A stretch of DNA of 64,000 nucleotides from Opitutia bacterium (GTDB taxonomy: Bacteria > Verrucomicrobiota > Verrucomicrobiia > Opitutales > Opitutaceae). Location of the stretch: contig JACPIT010000006.1 in NCBI GenBank assembly GCA_016187945.1, forward strand, positions 62,001-126,000. Direction: 5' to 3'. The translations under genes and the position numbers were made by a program. Numbering within the stretch: the stretch's first letter is position 1; every line of letters starts with the position of its first letter. Shown one piece after another: positions 15,785 through 25,085 of the stretch. The notes beneath the pieces are model-generated. The model saw nothing but the letters and a program-made list of their open reading frames with translations. It was not told where the DNA came from and made no database searches.

Positions 15785-17797
15785 ATGAAATTGCTCCTCA
15801 CCGTCGCCGCGCTCAGCGCTGCCGCTTTCGCCTCCGCACAATCCCCCGCCCCGGCCAAACCCATCACCGCCGTCGACCGCGGCTACATGGACCTCGCGGT
15901 CGATCCCGCGAAGGACTTCTACGACTACGCCAACGGCGCGTTCAACCAAGTGCCGATCCCCGGCGAATACTCCGGCTACGGCGTGAACCAGGAGATCGAC
16001 GAGCGAAACTTCGCGATCCTGAAGGCAATCCTCGAAACCTCCGCCAAGACCAGCGGCCCGAGCGGCACGATCGCGCAACGCGTCGGCGATTTCTACGCCG
16101 CCGGCATGGACGAGGCCGCCATCGAGGCCGCCGGCCTGAAACCGCTCGCGCCCGTCTTCGCGCAGATCGACGCGCTCGCCGCTCCCGCGGACATCATTCC
16201 GCTCCTCGGCAAGTTCTACGTGCAAGGCACCGACTGTGCCTTCCGCTTCGGCGCGACGGTGGACGACAAGGACAGCACCGCGATGATCCCCGGCTTCGCG
16301 CAAGGCGGCCTCGGCCTGCCCGAGCGCGAGTTCTATTTCCGCGCCGATCCGAAGTCCGTCGACATCCGCCAAGCCTACCAGGACCACATCGCACGCATGT
16401 TCGCGCTCGCAGGCGACCAACCGGAGAAGGCCAAAGCCAATGCGGCCGCCGTCCTCGCATTCGAGACGAAGCTCGCCGGCGCTTCGCGCAAACTCGTCGA
16501 CCTCCGCGATCCCGAGAAGAACTACAACAAGTTCAAACTCGCCGAACTCGACGGCGCCGTCCCCGGCTTCGACTGGAAAGGCTTTTTCGCCGCCGCGCAG
16601 CTCCCCGCGAGCGAGCAAGCCGTGCTCGTCGGTCAACCCGAGTTCTTCAAAGCCTTCGCCGAGCTGACGAAGAGCGAGCCGCTCGACACCTGGAAAATTT
16701 ACCTCCGCTGGTCGCTCCTGCACGACTCCGCAAACTACCTCGGCCACGCGTTCGTCGACGAGAACTTCGCGTTCTACGGCAAGAAGCTCACCGGCCGCAC
16801 GGAGCTGCGCCCGCGCTGGAAGCGCGTGCTCGCCGCCGCGGACGGCGCGCTCGGCTTCGACCTCGGCCAACTCTACGTGAAGCGCGCGTTCAGCCCCGAG
16901 GCGAAAGCCCGCGCGCTCGAGATGGTGAAATTCCACCTTCAAGCCATGCGCAACCGCCTCGTCGCCTCGGCCTGGATGAGCGAGCCGACGAAGCAAGCCG
17001 CCTACAAAAAGATCGAGACGATGCGCGCGAAGATCGGCTACCCCGACGTGTGGCGCGACTACAGTTCGCTCACGATCACGCGCGACTCCTACCTCGCGAA
17101 CATGATCGCCGCCTCGGCCTTCAACTACCGCCGCAACATGGACAAGCTCGGCAAACCGGTCGACCGCGACGAGTGGTTCATGACGCCGCAGACGAACAAC
17201 GCCTACTATTCGCCGCAGTTGAACGAAATGTGTTTTCCCGCCGGCATCCTCCAGCCGCCGTTCTTCGACGAGAAGGCCGACGACGCGGCCAACTACGGCG
17301 CGCTCGCCTCGACCATCGGCCACGAACTCACGCACGGCTTCGACGACGAGGGCCGGCAATACGACCAGGACGGCAATCTCCACGGTTGGTGGAACGACGA
17401 CGACGTGAAGCGTTTCGAGAAACTCGCCGACAACATCGTCGCGCAATACAACGCCTTCGAGCCGCTGCCGGGCCTGCACATCGAGGGCAAGCAGACGCTC
17501 GGCGAAAACATCGCCGACGTCGGCGGCCTGCGCATCTCCTACGAAGCGTTCAAGCTCGCCACGGCGAACAAGCGTCTGGCGCCACTCGACGGTTTCACCC
17601 CGGACCAGCGCTTCTTCATCGCGTTCGCGCAAGGCTGGCGCACGAACCAGCGTCCCGAGGACGTCCGCACGCGCATCCAGTCCGACGTGCACAGCCCGAT
17701 CAAGTGGCGCGTGCTCGGCCCGGTCGCGAATTTTCCGGAGTTCTACGATGCCTTCGGCAAACCGCGCCCGGCGAATTTGCTGCCGGAGATTTGGTGA
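15785..17797 (+). CDS. M13 family zinc metallopeptidase (neprilysin-like), secreted
   Basis: A 670-residue protein with a signal peptide (MKLLLTVAALSAAAFASA). The large N-terminal M13_N domain runs to about residue 450. The peptidase domain has the zinc motif HELTH at residues 513-517 in GHELTHGFDDEG, the third ligand Glu574 with Asp578 in ENIADVGG, and NAYYSPQLNEMCFPAGIL, the substrate-binding Asn-Ala-Tyr block. The C-terminal VHSPIKWRVLGPVANFPEF matches the family end. Bacterial M13 enzymes cleave oligopeptides outside the cytoplasm. The leader contains the right arm of an R2 palindrome and no Shine-Dalgarno sequence. Confidence 0.93.
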   Translation: MKLLLTVAALSAAAFASAQSPAPAKPITAVDRGYMDLAVDPAKDFYDYANGAFNQVPIPGEYSGYGVNQEIDERNFAILKAILETSAKTSGPSGTIAQRVGDFYAAGMDEAAIEAAGLKPLAPVFAQIDALAAPADIIPLLGKFYVQGTDCAFRFGATVDDKDSTAMIPGFAQGGLGLPEREFYFRADPKSVDIRQAYQDHIARMFALAGDQPEKAKANAAAVLAFETKLAGASRKLVDLRDPEKNYNKFKLAELDGAVPGFDWKGFFAAAQLPASEQAVLVGQPEFFKAFAELTKSEPLDTWKIYLRWSLLHDSANYLGHAFVDENFAFYGKKLTGRTELRPRWKRVLAAADGALGFDLGQLYVKRAFSPEAKARALEMVKFHLQAMRNRLVASAWMSEPTKQAAYKKIETMRAKIGYPDVWRDYSSLTITRDSYLANMIAASAFNYRRNMDKLGKPVDRDEWFMTPQTNNAYYSPQLNEMCFPAGILQPPFFDEKADDAANYGALASTIGHELTHGFDDEGRQYDQDGNLHGWWNDDDVKRFEKLADNIVAQYNAFEPLPGLHIEGKQTLGENIADVGGLRISYEAFKLATANKRLAPLDGFTPDQRFFIAFAQGWRTNQRPEDVRTRIQSDVHSPIKWRVLGPVANFPEFYDAFGKPRPANLLPEIW

Positions 17798-17810
17798 GCG
17801 GTCGGTCGGG

Positions 17811-17871
17811 GTAGTGCGGTGCTTCAGCCCGCACTGAAAATGCTCCCGCGCGGACTGAAGCACTGCGCTAC
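17811..17871. repeat. Intergenic palindrome, family R4
   Basis: Left arm GTAGTGCGGTGCTTCAGCCC, right arm complementary and ending GCACTGCGCTAC. A second copy lies at 42172-42231 and a half copy near 29172. It is the first of three hairpins in the 300-base gap between the M13 peptidase and hydrolase genes. Confidence 0.8.
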
Positions 17872-17960
17872 CGCAATCCCTCGTTCGCAATCGCCGTGCG
17901 CCGTTCCTCAGCACAAACTCCGTAATACGGAGTTTGCACCGCATTCCCGGAGTCTCGTGG

Positions 17961-17980
17961 CAGCCGACGTCGCTCGGCTG
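17961..17980. repeat. Short hairpin related to family R6
   Basis: CAGCCGACGTCGCTCGGCTG forms a 7-base-pair stem. The same core recurs in the left arm of the element at 50918-51008. Confidence 0.5.
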
Positions 17981-17993
17981 TCGCTTCAGAAAA

Positions 17994-18072
17994 TTGTAGG
18001 AGCGGCTTTACGCCGCGATTCGAGCACGGCACCACTCTCGCAAGCAATCGCGGCGTAAAGCCGCTCCTACAA
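17994..18072. repeat. Intergenic palindrome, family R1, perfect arms
   Basis: The best copy of R1: 27-base arms starting TTGTAGGAGCGGCTTTACGC are perfectly complementary, with a 25-base loop. Apart from the three hairpins I see nothing else in the 17798-18097 gap. Confidence 0.9.
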
Positions 18073-18097
18073 AAGGCCGTGCGAACACGCCGACTCC

Positions 18098-18880
18098 CTA
18101 TGGCAGCGACGCCTCGAACTCCCGCAGTGCCGTCCAGTAGCGCTCGCCCGCGATCTCCGTGAAGTCGTTGTGCTGCGCGCCTTCGATCCAGAGGTGCGAT
18201 TTCTTGCCGGACGCGGCAGCGAAGAGTTTTTCGCCGTGCTTGAACGGGATAACCTCGTCCGCCGTGCCGTGCATCACGAGCACCGGACATTTCACGCGCG
18301 GGAGTTTGCGGAGGTTCTCGAATTGATCGAACGGCAACAGTCGCACCCGCGTCATCACGCGATACACGCTCATGAAGGTCGACTGGAGCACGAGCCCCGC
18401 GATCGGTTCGCGCGTGGCGAGATCGGTCGCCGGTCCGCCACCGAGCGAGCGTCCGTAGAGGATCGCGCGCGAGAGCGGCACGTGCAACGTGTCCTGCAGG
18501 TAGCGCGCGGCGGCGGCGTTGGCGGCGTAGATTGCCTTCTCGTTTGGCCGGCCGGTGCTGACGCCGTAGCCGGGATAGTCGTAGGCGAACACCGCGAAGC
18601 CGCGTGCGTGCAGCGCGCGCAGGAACGGCTCGAGCGAGCCGAGATCCTCGGCGTTGCCGTGAAAGAACCATAGCGTGTGCTTCGCGGTCGGATTCGGCAG
18701 ATAAACCGCCGCGAGCGAGCCGCCGTCCGGTAGCGGGATACGGATCAGGTTTTCCGGCGCTTTGCGCGAGGCGTAGTCCGGGAAGTAGAGCATGCGGTCA
18801 ACCACCGCCGCCGCGAGTGCGGTGAGGGCCACGTAGGCGACCACGAGGACGACGGCGGCGATGAGGATCAAGCGGATCAC
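18098..18880 (-). CDS. Membrane-anchored alpha/beta hydrolase
   Basis: A 260-residue hydrolase with an N-terminal membrane helix (residues 2-25, IRLILIAAVVLVVAYVALTA). The triad is visible as Ser in YGRSLGGGPA, Asp in HGTADEVIP and His in GAQHNDF, and the oxyanion segment is WFFHGNAEDL. This pattern matches the bacterial relatives of ABHD13/ABHD17 (YqkD/Bem46-like), usually esterases or thioesterases of unknown substrate. The GTG start at 18880 is preceded by AGGGAG at a good distance, one of few clear ribosome-binding sites in the window. Confidence 0.82.
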   Translation of the reverse strand: MIRLILIAAVVLVVAYVALTALAAAVVDRMLYFPDYASRKAPENLIRIPLPDGGSLAAVYLPNPTAKHTLWFFHGNAEDLGSLEPFLRALHARGFAVFAYDYPGYGVSTGRPNEKAIYAANAAAARYLQDTLHVPLSRAILYGRSLGGGPATDLATREPIAGLVLQSTFMSVYRVMTRVRLLPFDQFENLRKLPRVKCPVLVMHGTADEVIPFKHGEKLFAAASGKKSHLWIEGAQHNDFTEIAGERYWTALREFEASLP

Positions 18881-18897
18881 GGGAAACTCCCTCTGCG

Positions 18898-19004
18898 TGT
18901 CATTGCGAGGAGTGGAGCGACGAAGCTACCGAGGCCGAAGGCCGACAGCTTGACATCCAGCACACTGGATCGCCACGCCCGACTATGTCGGGCTCGCGAT
19001 GACA
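18898..19004. repeat. Intergenic inverted repeat TGTCATTGCGAGGAG-type (R8)
   Basis: Begins TGTCATTGCGAGGAGTGGAG and ends CTCGCGATGACA, with inner hairpins. The CATTGCGAGGAG...GCGACGAAG wording matches a widely scattered bacterial intergenic repeat. Single copy here. Confidence 0.65.
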
Positions 19005-19035
19005 AACCGGAGGGGAAAACCGCACCGGATTTTCC

Positions 19036-20349
19036 TCAATGCCCGCCCAGCGCGTCGCGCACGGCTTCGGCCACCCGATCGCGCGGGATCTCGCGTTCGG
19101 AGCGGTCGGTGAGGTCGCGGATTTTCACCACGCCCTTGGCGAGTTCGTAGCCGCCGTAGATCAACGCGAGCTTCGCGCCGGATTCGGCAGCCGTCTTGAA
19201 CTGTTTGCCGAACGCGACGTCCTTGAGCGGATACTCGACGCGCCAGCCGGCCGCGCGGAGCGCGCGGATGTCGGCGAAGGCCGCGAACCGTTCCTTTTCG
19301 CCGCCGAGGACGGCATAGATGTCAGGCGCATTGACGAACGTCGGCGCGAGGCCGCGCTGCTCGAGGAGAAGGCCGGTCGTGACGTCGCCGATCGCGAAGC
19401 CGACGGCGGGCAGGTCCGCGTAGCCGAGTTTTTTGACCAGGTCGTTGTAGCGGCCGCCACCGGCGAGCGCGCGAAGATCGCCCTTGCGGTCGAAGGCCTC
19501 GAAAACGAAGCCGGTGTAGTAGGCGAGGCCGCGCACGACGGCGAGATCGACGCTGACGAAGTCGCTCAAGCCCATCGCACCGAGGCCGCCGAGGACTTTG
19601 CGCCAATCGCCGAGGCGCGTGTTGAGCTTTTCCGAGGCGAACGGCGCGAGCGCGGCTTCGAGGTCGGCGAGGCTCTTGATCTGCAGAAACGCGAGCACGC
19701 GCGCCTTCTTCTCGTCGTCAAGTGCGCCGTGCGCCTCGACGTAGCCCTTGAAGGCATCGTCGCCCATCTTCTCGTAGCGGTCGATAGCGCCGAGGATGCC
19801 GCGCGATTGGACGTCGTTGAAGCCGAGCGCTTCGAGGAAGAAAAACCACAGGTCGCGATCGCTGAGGCGGACGTAGAAATCGTCTTTCGTGAGACCGAAG
19901 CCCGCGAGGCACTGGATGAGCAGCGCGATGAGTTCGATCTCCGCCTCGGGGCCGGCTTCGCCGAAGATGTCGGCGTTGAATTGGTTGAAGGCGCGGAGGC
20001 GGCCCTTTTGTGCGCGTTCGTAGCGATAAAATTCCGCGATGCTGAACCACTTGATCGGGCGTTTCAGCGCGCCGGCCTTGGCACCGACCAAGCGGCACAC
20101 CGTAGGCGTCATCTCGGGGCGGAGCGAAACGTCGCGACCGCCTTTGTCAGTGAAGGAGAAGAGCTGCGTCTCGATCTCGTCGCCCGACTTCGTCGTGTAG
20201 AGTTCGAGCGGCTCGAGGACGGGCGCGTCGTATTCTTGAAAACCGTAGCTGGTCGCGGCTTGGCGCCAGATGCGGAAGATGTGCTGACGACGGGAGAAGT
20301 CTTCCGGGTAGAATTCCCGGAAGCCTGGGAGGGACTGAAAACCGGCCAT
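19036..20349 (-). CDS. hisS: Histidine--tRNA ligase
   Basis: A 437-residue class II synthetase that charges tRNA-His. Motif 1 lies in the N-terminal third, and motif 2 is FYRYERAQKGRLRAFNQF. The histidine-binding signatures are GLAYYTGFVFEA and LAGGGRYNDLV, and motif 3 is GFAIGDVTTGLLL. The anticodon-binding domain closes the protein. RYERAQ replaces the more usual RxERPQ, a mild variation. Clustered with an HU-type gene on the same strand but probably transcribed separately. Confidence 0.95.
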   Translation of the reverse strand: MAGFQSLPGFREFYPEDFSRRQHIFRIWRQAATSYGFQEYDAPVLEPLELYTTKSGDEIETQLFSFTDKGGRDVSLRPEMTPTVCRLVGAKAGALKRPIKWFSIAEFYRYERAQKGRLRAFNQFNADIFGEAGPEAEIELIALLIQCLAGFGLTKDDFYVRLSDRDLWFFFLEALGFNDVQSRGILGAIDRYEKMGDDAFKGYVEAHGALDDEKKARVLAFLQIKSLADLEAALAPFASEKLNTRLGDWRKVLGGLGAMGLSDFVSVDLAVVRGLAYYTGFVFEAFDRKGDLRALAGGGRYNDLVKKLGYADLPAVGFAIGDVTTGLLLEQRGLAPTFVNAPDIYAVLGGEKERFAAFADIRALRAAGWRVEYPLKDVAFGKQFKTAAESGAKLALIYGGYELAKGVVKIRDLTDRSEREIPRDRVAEAVRDALGGH

Positions 20350-20384
20350 GAAGCAGTTAAGAGCGACGACGCAACGTCACGACG

Positions 20385-20753
20385 TCAAGACGTCGGCTCG
20401 TCATCGTCGCCATCGTCGGCCGAAGCCGGCGCGGGCGGGTTGGCTTTGAGCTGCTCGAGGTTGAGCGCCTTGATCTTTTGCTTCAAAATCTTGCCGCTCT
20501 TGAATTTCACGACTGCGCGCTCGGGGATGACGACTTCCGTCTCCGGTTTGTTCGGATTGCGGCCGACGCGGGCCTTGCGCACTTGGACTTCGAGGACGCC
20601 GAAGTTGCGGAGCTCGACATTTCGGCCGGCAGCAAGGGCTTCCATGACGATGTCGAGGGTCATCTGGACGGTGTCTTGTATCTGCTTCTGCGGAAACCCA
20701 GTCTTCTCGTAGATTTCGAGGACGATCTCGCGTTTGGTCAGGTTGGTCGACAT
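20385..20753 (-). CDS. HU/IHF family DNA-binding protein with acidic tail
   Basis: A 122-residue nucleoid protein. The HU fold covers residues 1-95: KREIVLEIYEKTGFPQKQI, VELRNFGVLEV, and the DNA-embracing arm RVGRNPNKPETEVVIPERA. The Asn-Pro at the arm tip is the residue pair that kinks DNA in HU and IHF. After the fold comes a 25-residue tail ending in DDGDDDEPTS, acidic and not normal for HU; such tails can modulate DNA binding. It lies just upstream of hisS on the same strand, with a 35-base gap. Confidence 0.88.
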   Translation of the reverse strand: MSTNLTKREIVLEIYEKTGFPQKQIQDTVQMTLDIVMEALAAGRNVELRNFGVLEVQVRKARVGRNPNKPETEVVIPERAVVKFKSGKILKQKIKALNLEQLKANPPAPASADDGDDDEPTS

Positions 20754-20847
20754 GGCGTGGCGGGGTTGAGGTTTGACGGCACAAATAATTCATCAACGCG
20801 TGCTTGCGTCAACCGCAAAGCCGCGCAATCCCTAGCCACTCAAACTG

Positions 20848-21543
20848 ATGCCCGATCCGATCGCAGTTCGCTCGATGTTCTCCCGCATTGCGGGACGCTA
20901 CGACATCGCGAATCACCTGCTGAGCGGCGGCGTGGATTTTTGGTGGCGCCGCGTGCTCGTGCGCCGAGTGCACGACGCGGGCCCGCGCGACGTGCTCGAT
21001 CTCGCAACCGGCAGTGGTGACGTGGCTTTCGCGCTGGCCGATGGACTCTCGCCGGCCGTGCGGATTCTCGGGATGGATTTTTGCCAGCCGATGCTCGACG
21101 AGGCCGTGAAGAAACGCGCCGCGAGCGCGCGCTGGGCGCCGATCGAGTTTCACCAAGGCGACGGCATGTCGCTGCCGCAGCCTGACGCGCAGTTCGACGC
21201 CGTCACGATTTCCTTCGGTCTGCGCAACATGGCCGACCGCCACAAGTCGCTGAGCGAGATGCGCCGCGTGCTGCGTCCAGGCGGGCGGCTCTTCGTGCTG
21301 GAGTTCTCGCAGCCGTTCGCGTGGTTCCGACCGATCTACTACACGTATCTGCAACACGTGCTGCCCGCGATCGCTGCGATCGTGACCGGCGACCGCGGCG
21401 CTTACGAATACCTCTGCGGCTCGATCGAGCAATTCCCCGGGCGCGACGCGATGAGCGCGGAGATCCTGCGCGCGGGTTTCAAGACCGTGCGCGCGACGCC
21501 GCTGACATTCGGCATCGTGGCGCTGCACGAGGCGCAGGCGTAA
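20848..21543 (+). CDS. menG: Demethylmenaquinone methyltransferase (UbiE/MenG)
   Basis: A 231-residue class I SAM methyltransferase that methylates the quinone ring in the last or near-last step of menaquinone (or ubiquinone) synthesis. Signatures are MFSRIAGRYDIANHLLSGG at the N-terminus, the SAM loop VLDLATGSGDVA and the UbiE blocks ISFGLRNMADRHKSLSEM and LEFSQPF. No other quinone genes are nearby, so whether the quinone is menaquinone cannot be read from the window. Confidence 0.92.
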   Translation: MPDPIAVRSMFSRIAGRYDIANHLLSGGVDFWWRRVLVRRVHDAGPRDVLDLATGSGDVAFALADGLSPAVRILGMDFCQPMLDEAVKKRAASARWAPIEFHQGDGMSLPQPDAQFDAVTISFGLRNMADRHKSLSEMRRVLRPGGRLFVLEFSQPFAWFRPIYYTYLQHVLPAIAAIVTGDRGAYEYLCGSIEQFPGRDAMSAEILRAGFKTVRATPLTFGIVALHEAQA

Positions 21544-21563
21544 CGTCCATCCGCGCACGCGAA

Positions 21564-21640
21564 TCGCGGTCGACGTGAGGAGGCTGGCGGACGCGAAGTC
21601 CTCACCTCTCGATCCAGCCTCCTGACGCCGGCTGCTACGC
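21564..21640. repeat. Intergenic palindrome, family R6
   Basis: Right arm CAGCCTCCTGACGCCGGCTG then CTACG; left arm partly complementary. The right arm is nearly identical to 50984-51008. It lies between convergent menG and erpA. Confidence 0.65.
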
Positions 21641-21674
21641 GGCAACGAAGGTCGTTCGCGCGTGCTGGCCTCGC

Positions 21675-21992
21675 TCAGTTAAACGACTTCCCGCAACCGC
21701 ACGTGCTCTGCGCGTTCGGGTTTTTGATCTCGAATCCCTTGCCGTGCAGGCCGTCGTCGAAGTCCACACTCGAGCCGCTCAGGTAGACAAGGCTTGTCGC
21801 GTCCATGAGCACAGGCACGCCCTCGCTCAGAAATTCCTGATCGCCGTCCTTCGCCACGTCGAACGACATCCCGTATTGGAAGCCCGAGCAGCCGCCGTTC
21901 TCCACGAAGACGCGGAGTTTTTTCTGCGGATCGCCGAGATCGGCGTGCATTTTGCGCACTTGTTGCGCGGCGCGGGGCGTGAGCGTGATCAT
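21675..21992 (-). CDS. erpA: Iron-sulfur cluster insertion protein (ErpA/IscA family)
   Basis: A 105-residue A-type carrier that passes Fe-S clusters to apoproteins. The three family cysteines are present: one in VENGGCSGFQYGM and two in the C-terminal STCGCGKSFN. The opening ITLTPRAAQQVRKM is typical. ErpA, IscA and SufA cannot be separated confidently by eye; no isc or suf genes lie next to it, which favours a stand-alone ErpA-like role. Confidence 0.9.
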   Translation of the reverse strand: MITLTPRAAQQVRKMHADLGDPQKKLRVFVENGGCSGFQYGMSFDVAKDGDQEFLSEGVPVLMDATSLVYLSGSSVDFDDGLHGKGFEIKNPNAQSTCGCGKSFN

Positions 21993-22170
21993 GACCGCAA
22001 CGTAGGAGCGACGCGCGCTCTGTCAACCGGCGCGCTCGCGCGAACCAGCGTCCGTCGGCTCGCGTTCGACCACGCCGATTTTCGCGCGTCGTCAACCGCT
22101 GAGCAGGAATCATGCAAATTTCGCAGCAGAGTTCTTGCCACGTCGCCGAGCGCCTCGTTTCCTCAGCCTT

Positions 22171-23172
22171 GTGCCTTCCCTGAAGCACATCTTCAACGAG
22201 CTCCACTACGAACTAACCCGCAAGATTTCAGAGGGCGGCATGGGCGTGGTCTACGAAGCCGTCCAGCGCGGCGCCGGCCAGTTTCGCAAGGTCGTCGCGG
22301 TGAAACTCATTCGCGAGGAATACTCCGCGATCGAGGAATTTCAGAAAAACTTCATCGGCGAGGCGCGGCTCGTGGCCGATCTCATCCACACCAACATCGT
22401 CCAGACCTACCACCTCGGCCAGATCGGCGGGCAGTATTTCATGACGATGGAATACGTCGACGGTGTGAACCTCGAGCAGTTCCTCGAGCGCCACGCCGAG
22501 CTGCACCGCCCGGTGCCGGTCGATCTCGCGGCCTTCATCGTCTCGCGCGTCTGCCGCGGCCTGAACTACGCGCACGCCAAGCGCGGCGCCGACGGGCGCT
22601 TGCTCGGCATCGTCCACCGCGACGTGAATCCGAAGAACGTCATGGTCGCGCACGAGGGCGACGTGAAGCTCACGGACTTCGGCATAGCGAAGGCCCTCGA
22701 CCTCATGTATAACGAGGAAGGCAAGGTCATCCCGGGCAAGGACGAGTATCTCTCCCCCGAAGGCGCCAGCTACGCCGTGACCGACGCCCGCTCAGACCTC
22801 TTTTCGCTCGGCATCGTTCTCTCGGAGCTGTTGCTGGGCAAAAATCTTTTCCGCGCCGTCAACCGCATCGAATCGCGCCGCAACATTCTCCAAATGCCGA
22901 TCCCGCGCTTCGGACCGCTGCGCCCCGACATCGACGCGAAGCTCGAAACCATCCTCCAGCGCGCCCTCCACCGCGAGCGCAACCAGCGCTACCAGACCGC
23001 CGCCGAGATGATGACCGATCTCGAACTCTACCTCTACAGCGACCGCTACGGCCCGACCAACGAGAAGCTGTCGGTTTACGTCCGCGAACTTTACTCCCCC
23101 ACCGCCACCGCCCGCGCACCCCAGCTCTCCTCGCCGCCCCTCACTCCGCCACCCCTTGAGCGCCTTCGGTAA
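22171..23172 (+). CDS. Hanks-type serine/threonine protein kinase
   Basis: A 333-residue soluble kinase. The glycine loop [13 protein letters not shown], the ATP lysine K45 in VAVKL, the catalytic H149-R150-D151 in [13 protein letters not shown], and D169 of the metal loop in LTDFGIAKA are all intact. The activation segment ends YLSPEG, so the usual APE is SPE. No membrane helix or sensor domain follows; the C-terminus is a Pro/Ser-rich tail. The start is uncertain: GTG at 22171 or TTG at 22135. rpoN begins only 12 bases after the stop, so the two are probably co-transcribed. Confidence 0.88.
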   Translation: MPSLKHIFNELHYELTRKISEGGMGVVYEAVQRGAGQFRKVVAVKLIREEYSAIEEFQKNFIGEARLVADLIHTNIVQTYHLGQIGGQYFMTMEYVDGVNLEQFLERHAELHRPVPVDLAAFIVSRVCRGLNYAHAKRGADGRLLGIVHRDVNPKNVMVAHEGDVKLTDFGIAKALDLMYNEEGKVIPGKDEYLSPEGASYAVTDARSDLFSLGIVLSELLLGKNLFRAVNRIESRRNILQMPIPRFGPLRPDIDAKLETILQRALHRERNQRYQTAAEMMTDLELYLYSDRYGPTNEKLSVYVRELYSPTATARAPQLSSPPLTPPPLERLR

Positions 23173-23184
23173 TTTTTTGCGCCT

Positions 23185-24648
23185 ATGAGTGGTCCGGGGT
23201 TCTCACAAAGCTTCCAGCAGCGGCAGACGCAGCAGCTCGTGCTCGCGCCGCAGATGCGGCAATCGCTGAAAATTCTCCAAGTCGCCGCGCTCGACCTCCG
23301 CGCCACGATTCAGGAAGAACTCCAGGGCAACCCCACGCTCGAAGAATTGCCCACCGAGGGCGTCAGTCTCGAACGCGATACGCGCAACTCCGACTCCGAC
23401 AACTCGGCCGAGGGCGGCGCGACCGAGGAGATGAATTTCTCGAAGGACAAAGACCTCGAAATCCTCGGCAAGCTCAACGACGACTGGCGCGATCACCTCA
23501 GCGACACCGGCGGCGTCCGCCAGATGTCGCAGGAGGAGGACGAGCGCCGTCAGCACTTCCTCGAATCGCTCACCTCCGAGACCTCGCTCGCCGAACACCT
23601 CATCCAGCAAGCCGAACTCTCCGAGGCTCCGTTCGAGGTGAAAACCGCGATGAAATTCCTCGTCGGCTCACTCGACGATCGCGGCTTCCTCACCTCCTCG
23701 CTCTCCGACATCGCGATGATGTCCGGCCTGCCGCTCGACACCGTGCAGCAAGCCTCGAAGCTCCTCCGCTCGTTCGACCCGCCCGGCATCGGCGCCACCG
23801 ATCTCGGCGACAGCCTGCAAATCCAGCTCGCGCACAAAGGCCGCGAAAAATCCGTCGCCGCGCGCCTCATCCGCGATCACTTCGAGTTGCTCGTCCGCCG
23901 CCGCATCCCCGACCTCGCTCGCAAAATGGGCCTGCCGCCCGAGACGATCCAGGAAGCCATCGAGGAGATCGGCACGCTCGACCCGTCGCCCGGCCGCCGC
24001 TTCGCCGACGACTCGAATCGCGTCGTCGTTCCCGACGTCACCGTCGAGAAGGAAGGCACCGAGTGGAAAATCCAGCTCAACGCCGACTACATCCCGCGCC
24101 TCCGCCTCTCGAACACCTACAAGGATCTCATCGCGAAAGGCACGCTCAACAAACAGGAGCGCGACTACCTCCGCGAGAAGCTCCGCTCGGGCAAATTCAT
24201 CATCAACGCCATCGAGCAGCGCCAGCGCACGATCGAGCGCATCACGAAGGAAATCATTCGCCACCAGACGGAGTTTTTCGAGGAAGGCGTCTCGAAACTG
24301 AAGCCGCTCACGATGACGCAGATCGCCGACATCATCGGCGTGCACGAGACGACGGTCAGCCGCGCCGTCGCGAACAAATACATGAAGACCCCGCACGGCG
24401 TCTTCGACATGAAGTTTTTCTTCACCTCCGGCTACCAATCCGACGCCGGCCAGGCGGTCGCCAACACGAGCGTGAAGGAAATGATCGCCGACATCGTCGC
24501 CGGCGAAGATCCCGGCGCCCCGCTCAGCGACCAGGACATCGTCGCCGTGCTCGTCGGCAAAGGCCTGAAAATCGCCCGCCGCACCGTCGCGAAATACCGC
24601 GAAGAACTCGGCCTGCTCCCGAGCAATCTGCGGCGGAGATACGATTAG
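23185..24648 (+). CDS. rpoN: RNA polymerase sigma-54 factor
   Basis: A 487-residue sigma-54. Region I is Gln/Leu-rich (QRQTQQLVLAPQMRQSLKIL), region II is acidic (about 60-120), region III holds the core-binding domain, and a helix-turn-helix lies in MTQIADIIGVHETTVSRAVA. The RpoN box ARRTVAKYREEL sits at residues 464-475 and reads the -24 promoter element. Everything is present at normal length. The gene directly follows a protein kinase gene in the same orientation. Activator ATPases of the NtrC type are not in this window. Confidence 0.95.
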   Translation: MSGPGFSQSFQQRQTQQLVLAPQMRQSLKILQVAALDLRATIQEELQGNPTLEELPTEGVSLERDTRNSDSDNSAEGGATEEMNFSKDKDLEILGKLNDDWRDHLSDTGGVRQMSQEEDERRQHFLESLTSETSLAEHLIQQAELSEAPFEVKTAMKFLVGSLDDRGFLTSSLSDIAMMSGLPLDTVQQASKLLRSFDPPGIGATDLGDSLQIQLAHKGREKSVAARLIRDHFELLVRRRIPDLARKMGLPPETIQEAIEEIGTLDPSPGRRFADDSNRVVVPDVTVEKEGTEWKIQLNADYIPRLRLSNTYKDLIAKGTLNKQERDYLREKLRSGKFIINAIEQRQRTIERITKEIIRHQTEFFEEGVSKLKPLTMTQIADIIGVHETTVSRAVANKYMKTPHGVFDMKFFFTSGYQSDAGQAVANTSVKEMIADIVAGEDPGAPLSDQDIVAVLVGKGLKIARRTVAKYREELGLLPSNLRRRYD

Positions 24649-24689
24649 CGCCCGGTCCCGCGCATGTGCGAATTGAGGGAGAGCACGCG

Positions 24690-25085
24690 CTATTTCTTTC
24701 TGGTGTAGAAGCAGGCCTGCGAATCTTTGGGCTCAAACGTCCACCCGTCACCAGCGACAGGTAGATGTGACGAATGGGGAAGCACGACATAGAGGCCGTG
24801 CTCTCCGTCCGTATCCTCCCTTATGACGATCACCAAGTTCACTCGGTCGCAATACGCGCGCCGCGGCCTGAGCTGATCCAGCGGCGCAACCCACACGATC
24901 TTCCCTCCGTCAGCAATACTGCGTGTCACTTGTTCCGCCGCCGAAACGATTTTTCTGACGCCTTCACGACGAATGAACGCCTGCACGCTTTGCTGAATGT
25001 CGACGTCCGACGCCGCGGCACCAAACACGACGGCGAACAGCATGGCTGTCGTGATGCAGGCTGAGCTCACCCAGCCCCTGCTCAC
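24690..25085 (-). CDS. Secreted or lipoprotein-like hypothetical protein in response-regulator operon
   Basis: A 131-residue protein that I do not recognise. From the GTG at 25085 it has a hydrophobic N-terminus (SSACITTAMLFAVVFGAAAS) suited to a signal peptide. The mature part starts DVDIQQSVQAFIRREGVRKI and ends in a small basic tail. The GTG overlaps the TGA of the upstream response-regulator gene as GTGA, which fixes the start and argues for coupled translation. It is the last gene of a three-gene unit and convergent with rpoN. GC content looks lower than its neighbours. Confidence 0.6.
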   Translation of the reverse strand: MSRGWVSSACITTAMLFAVVFGAAASDVDIQQSVQAFIRREGVRKIVSAAEQVTRSIADGGKIVWVAPLDQLRPRRAYCDRVNLVIVIREDTDGEHGLYVVLPHSSHLPVAGDGWTFEPKDSQACFYTRKK

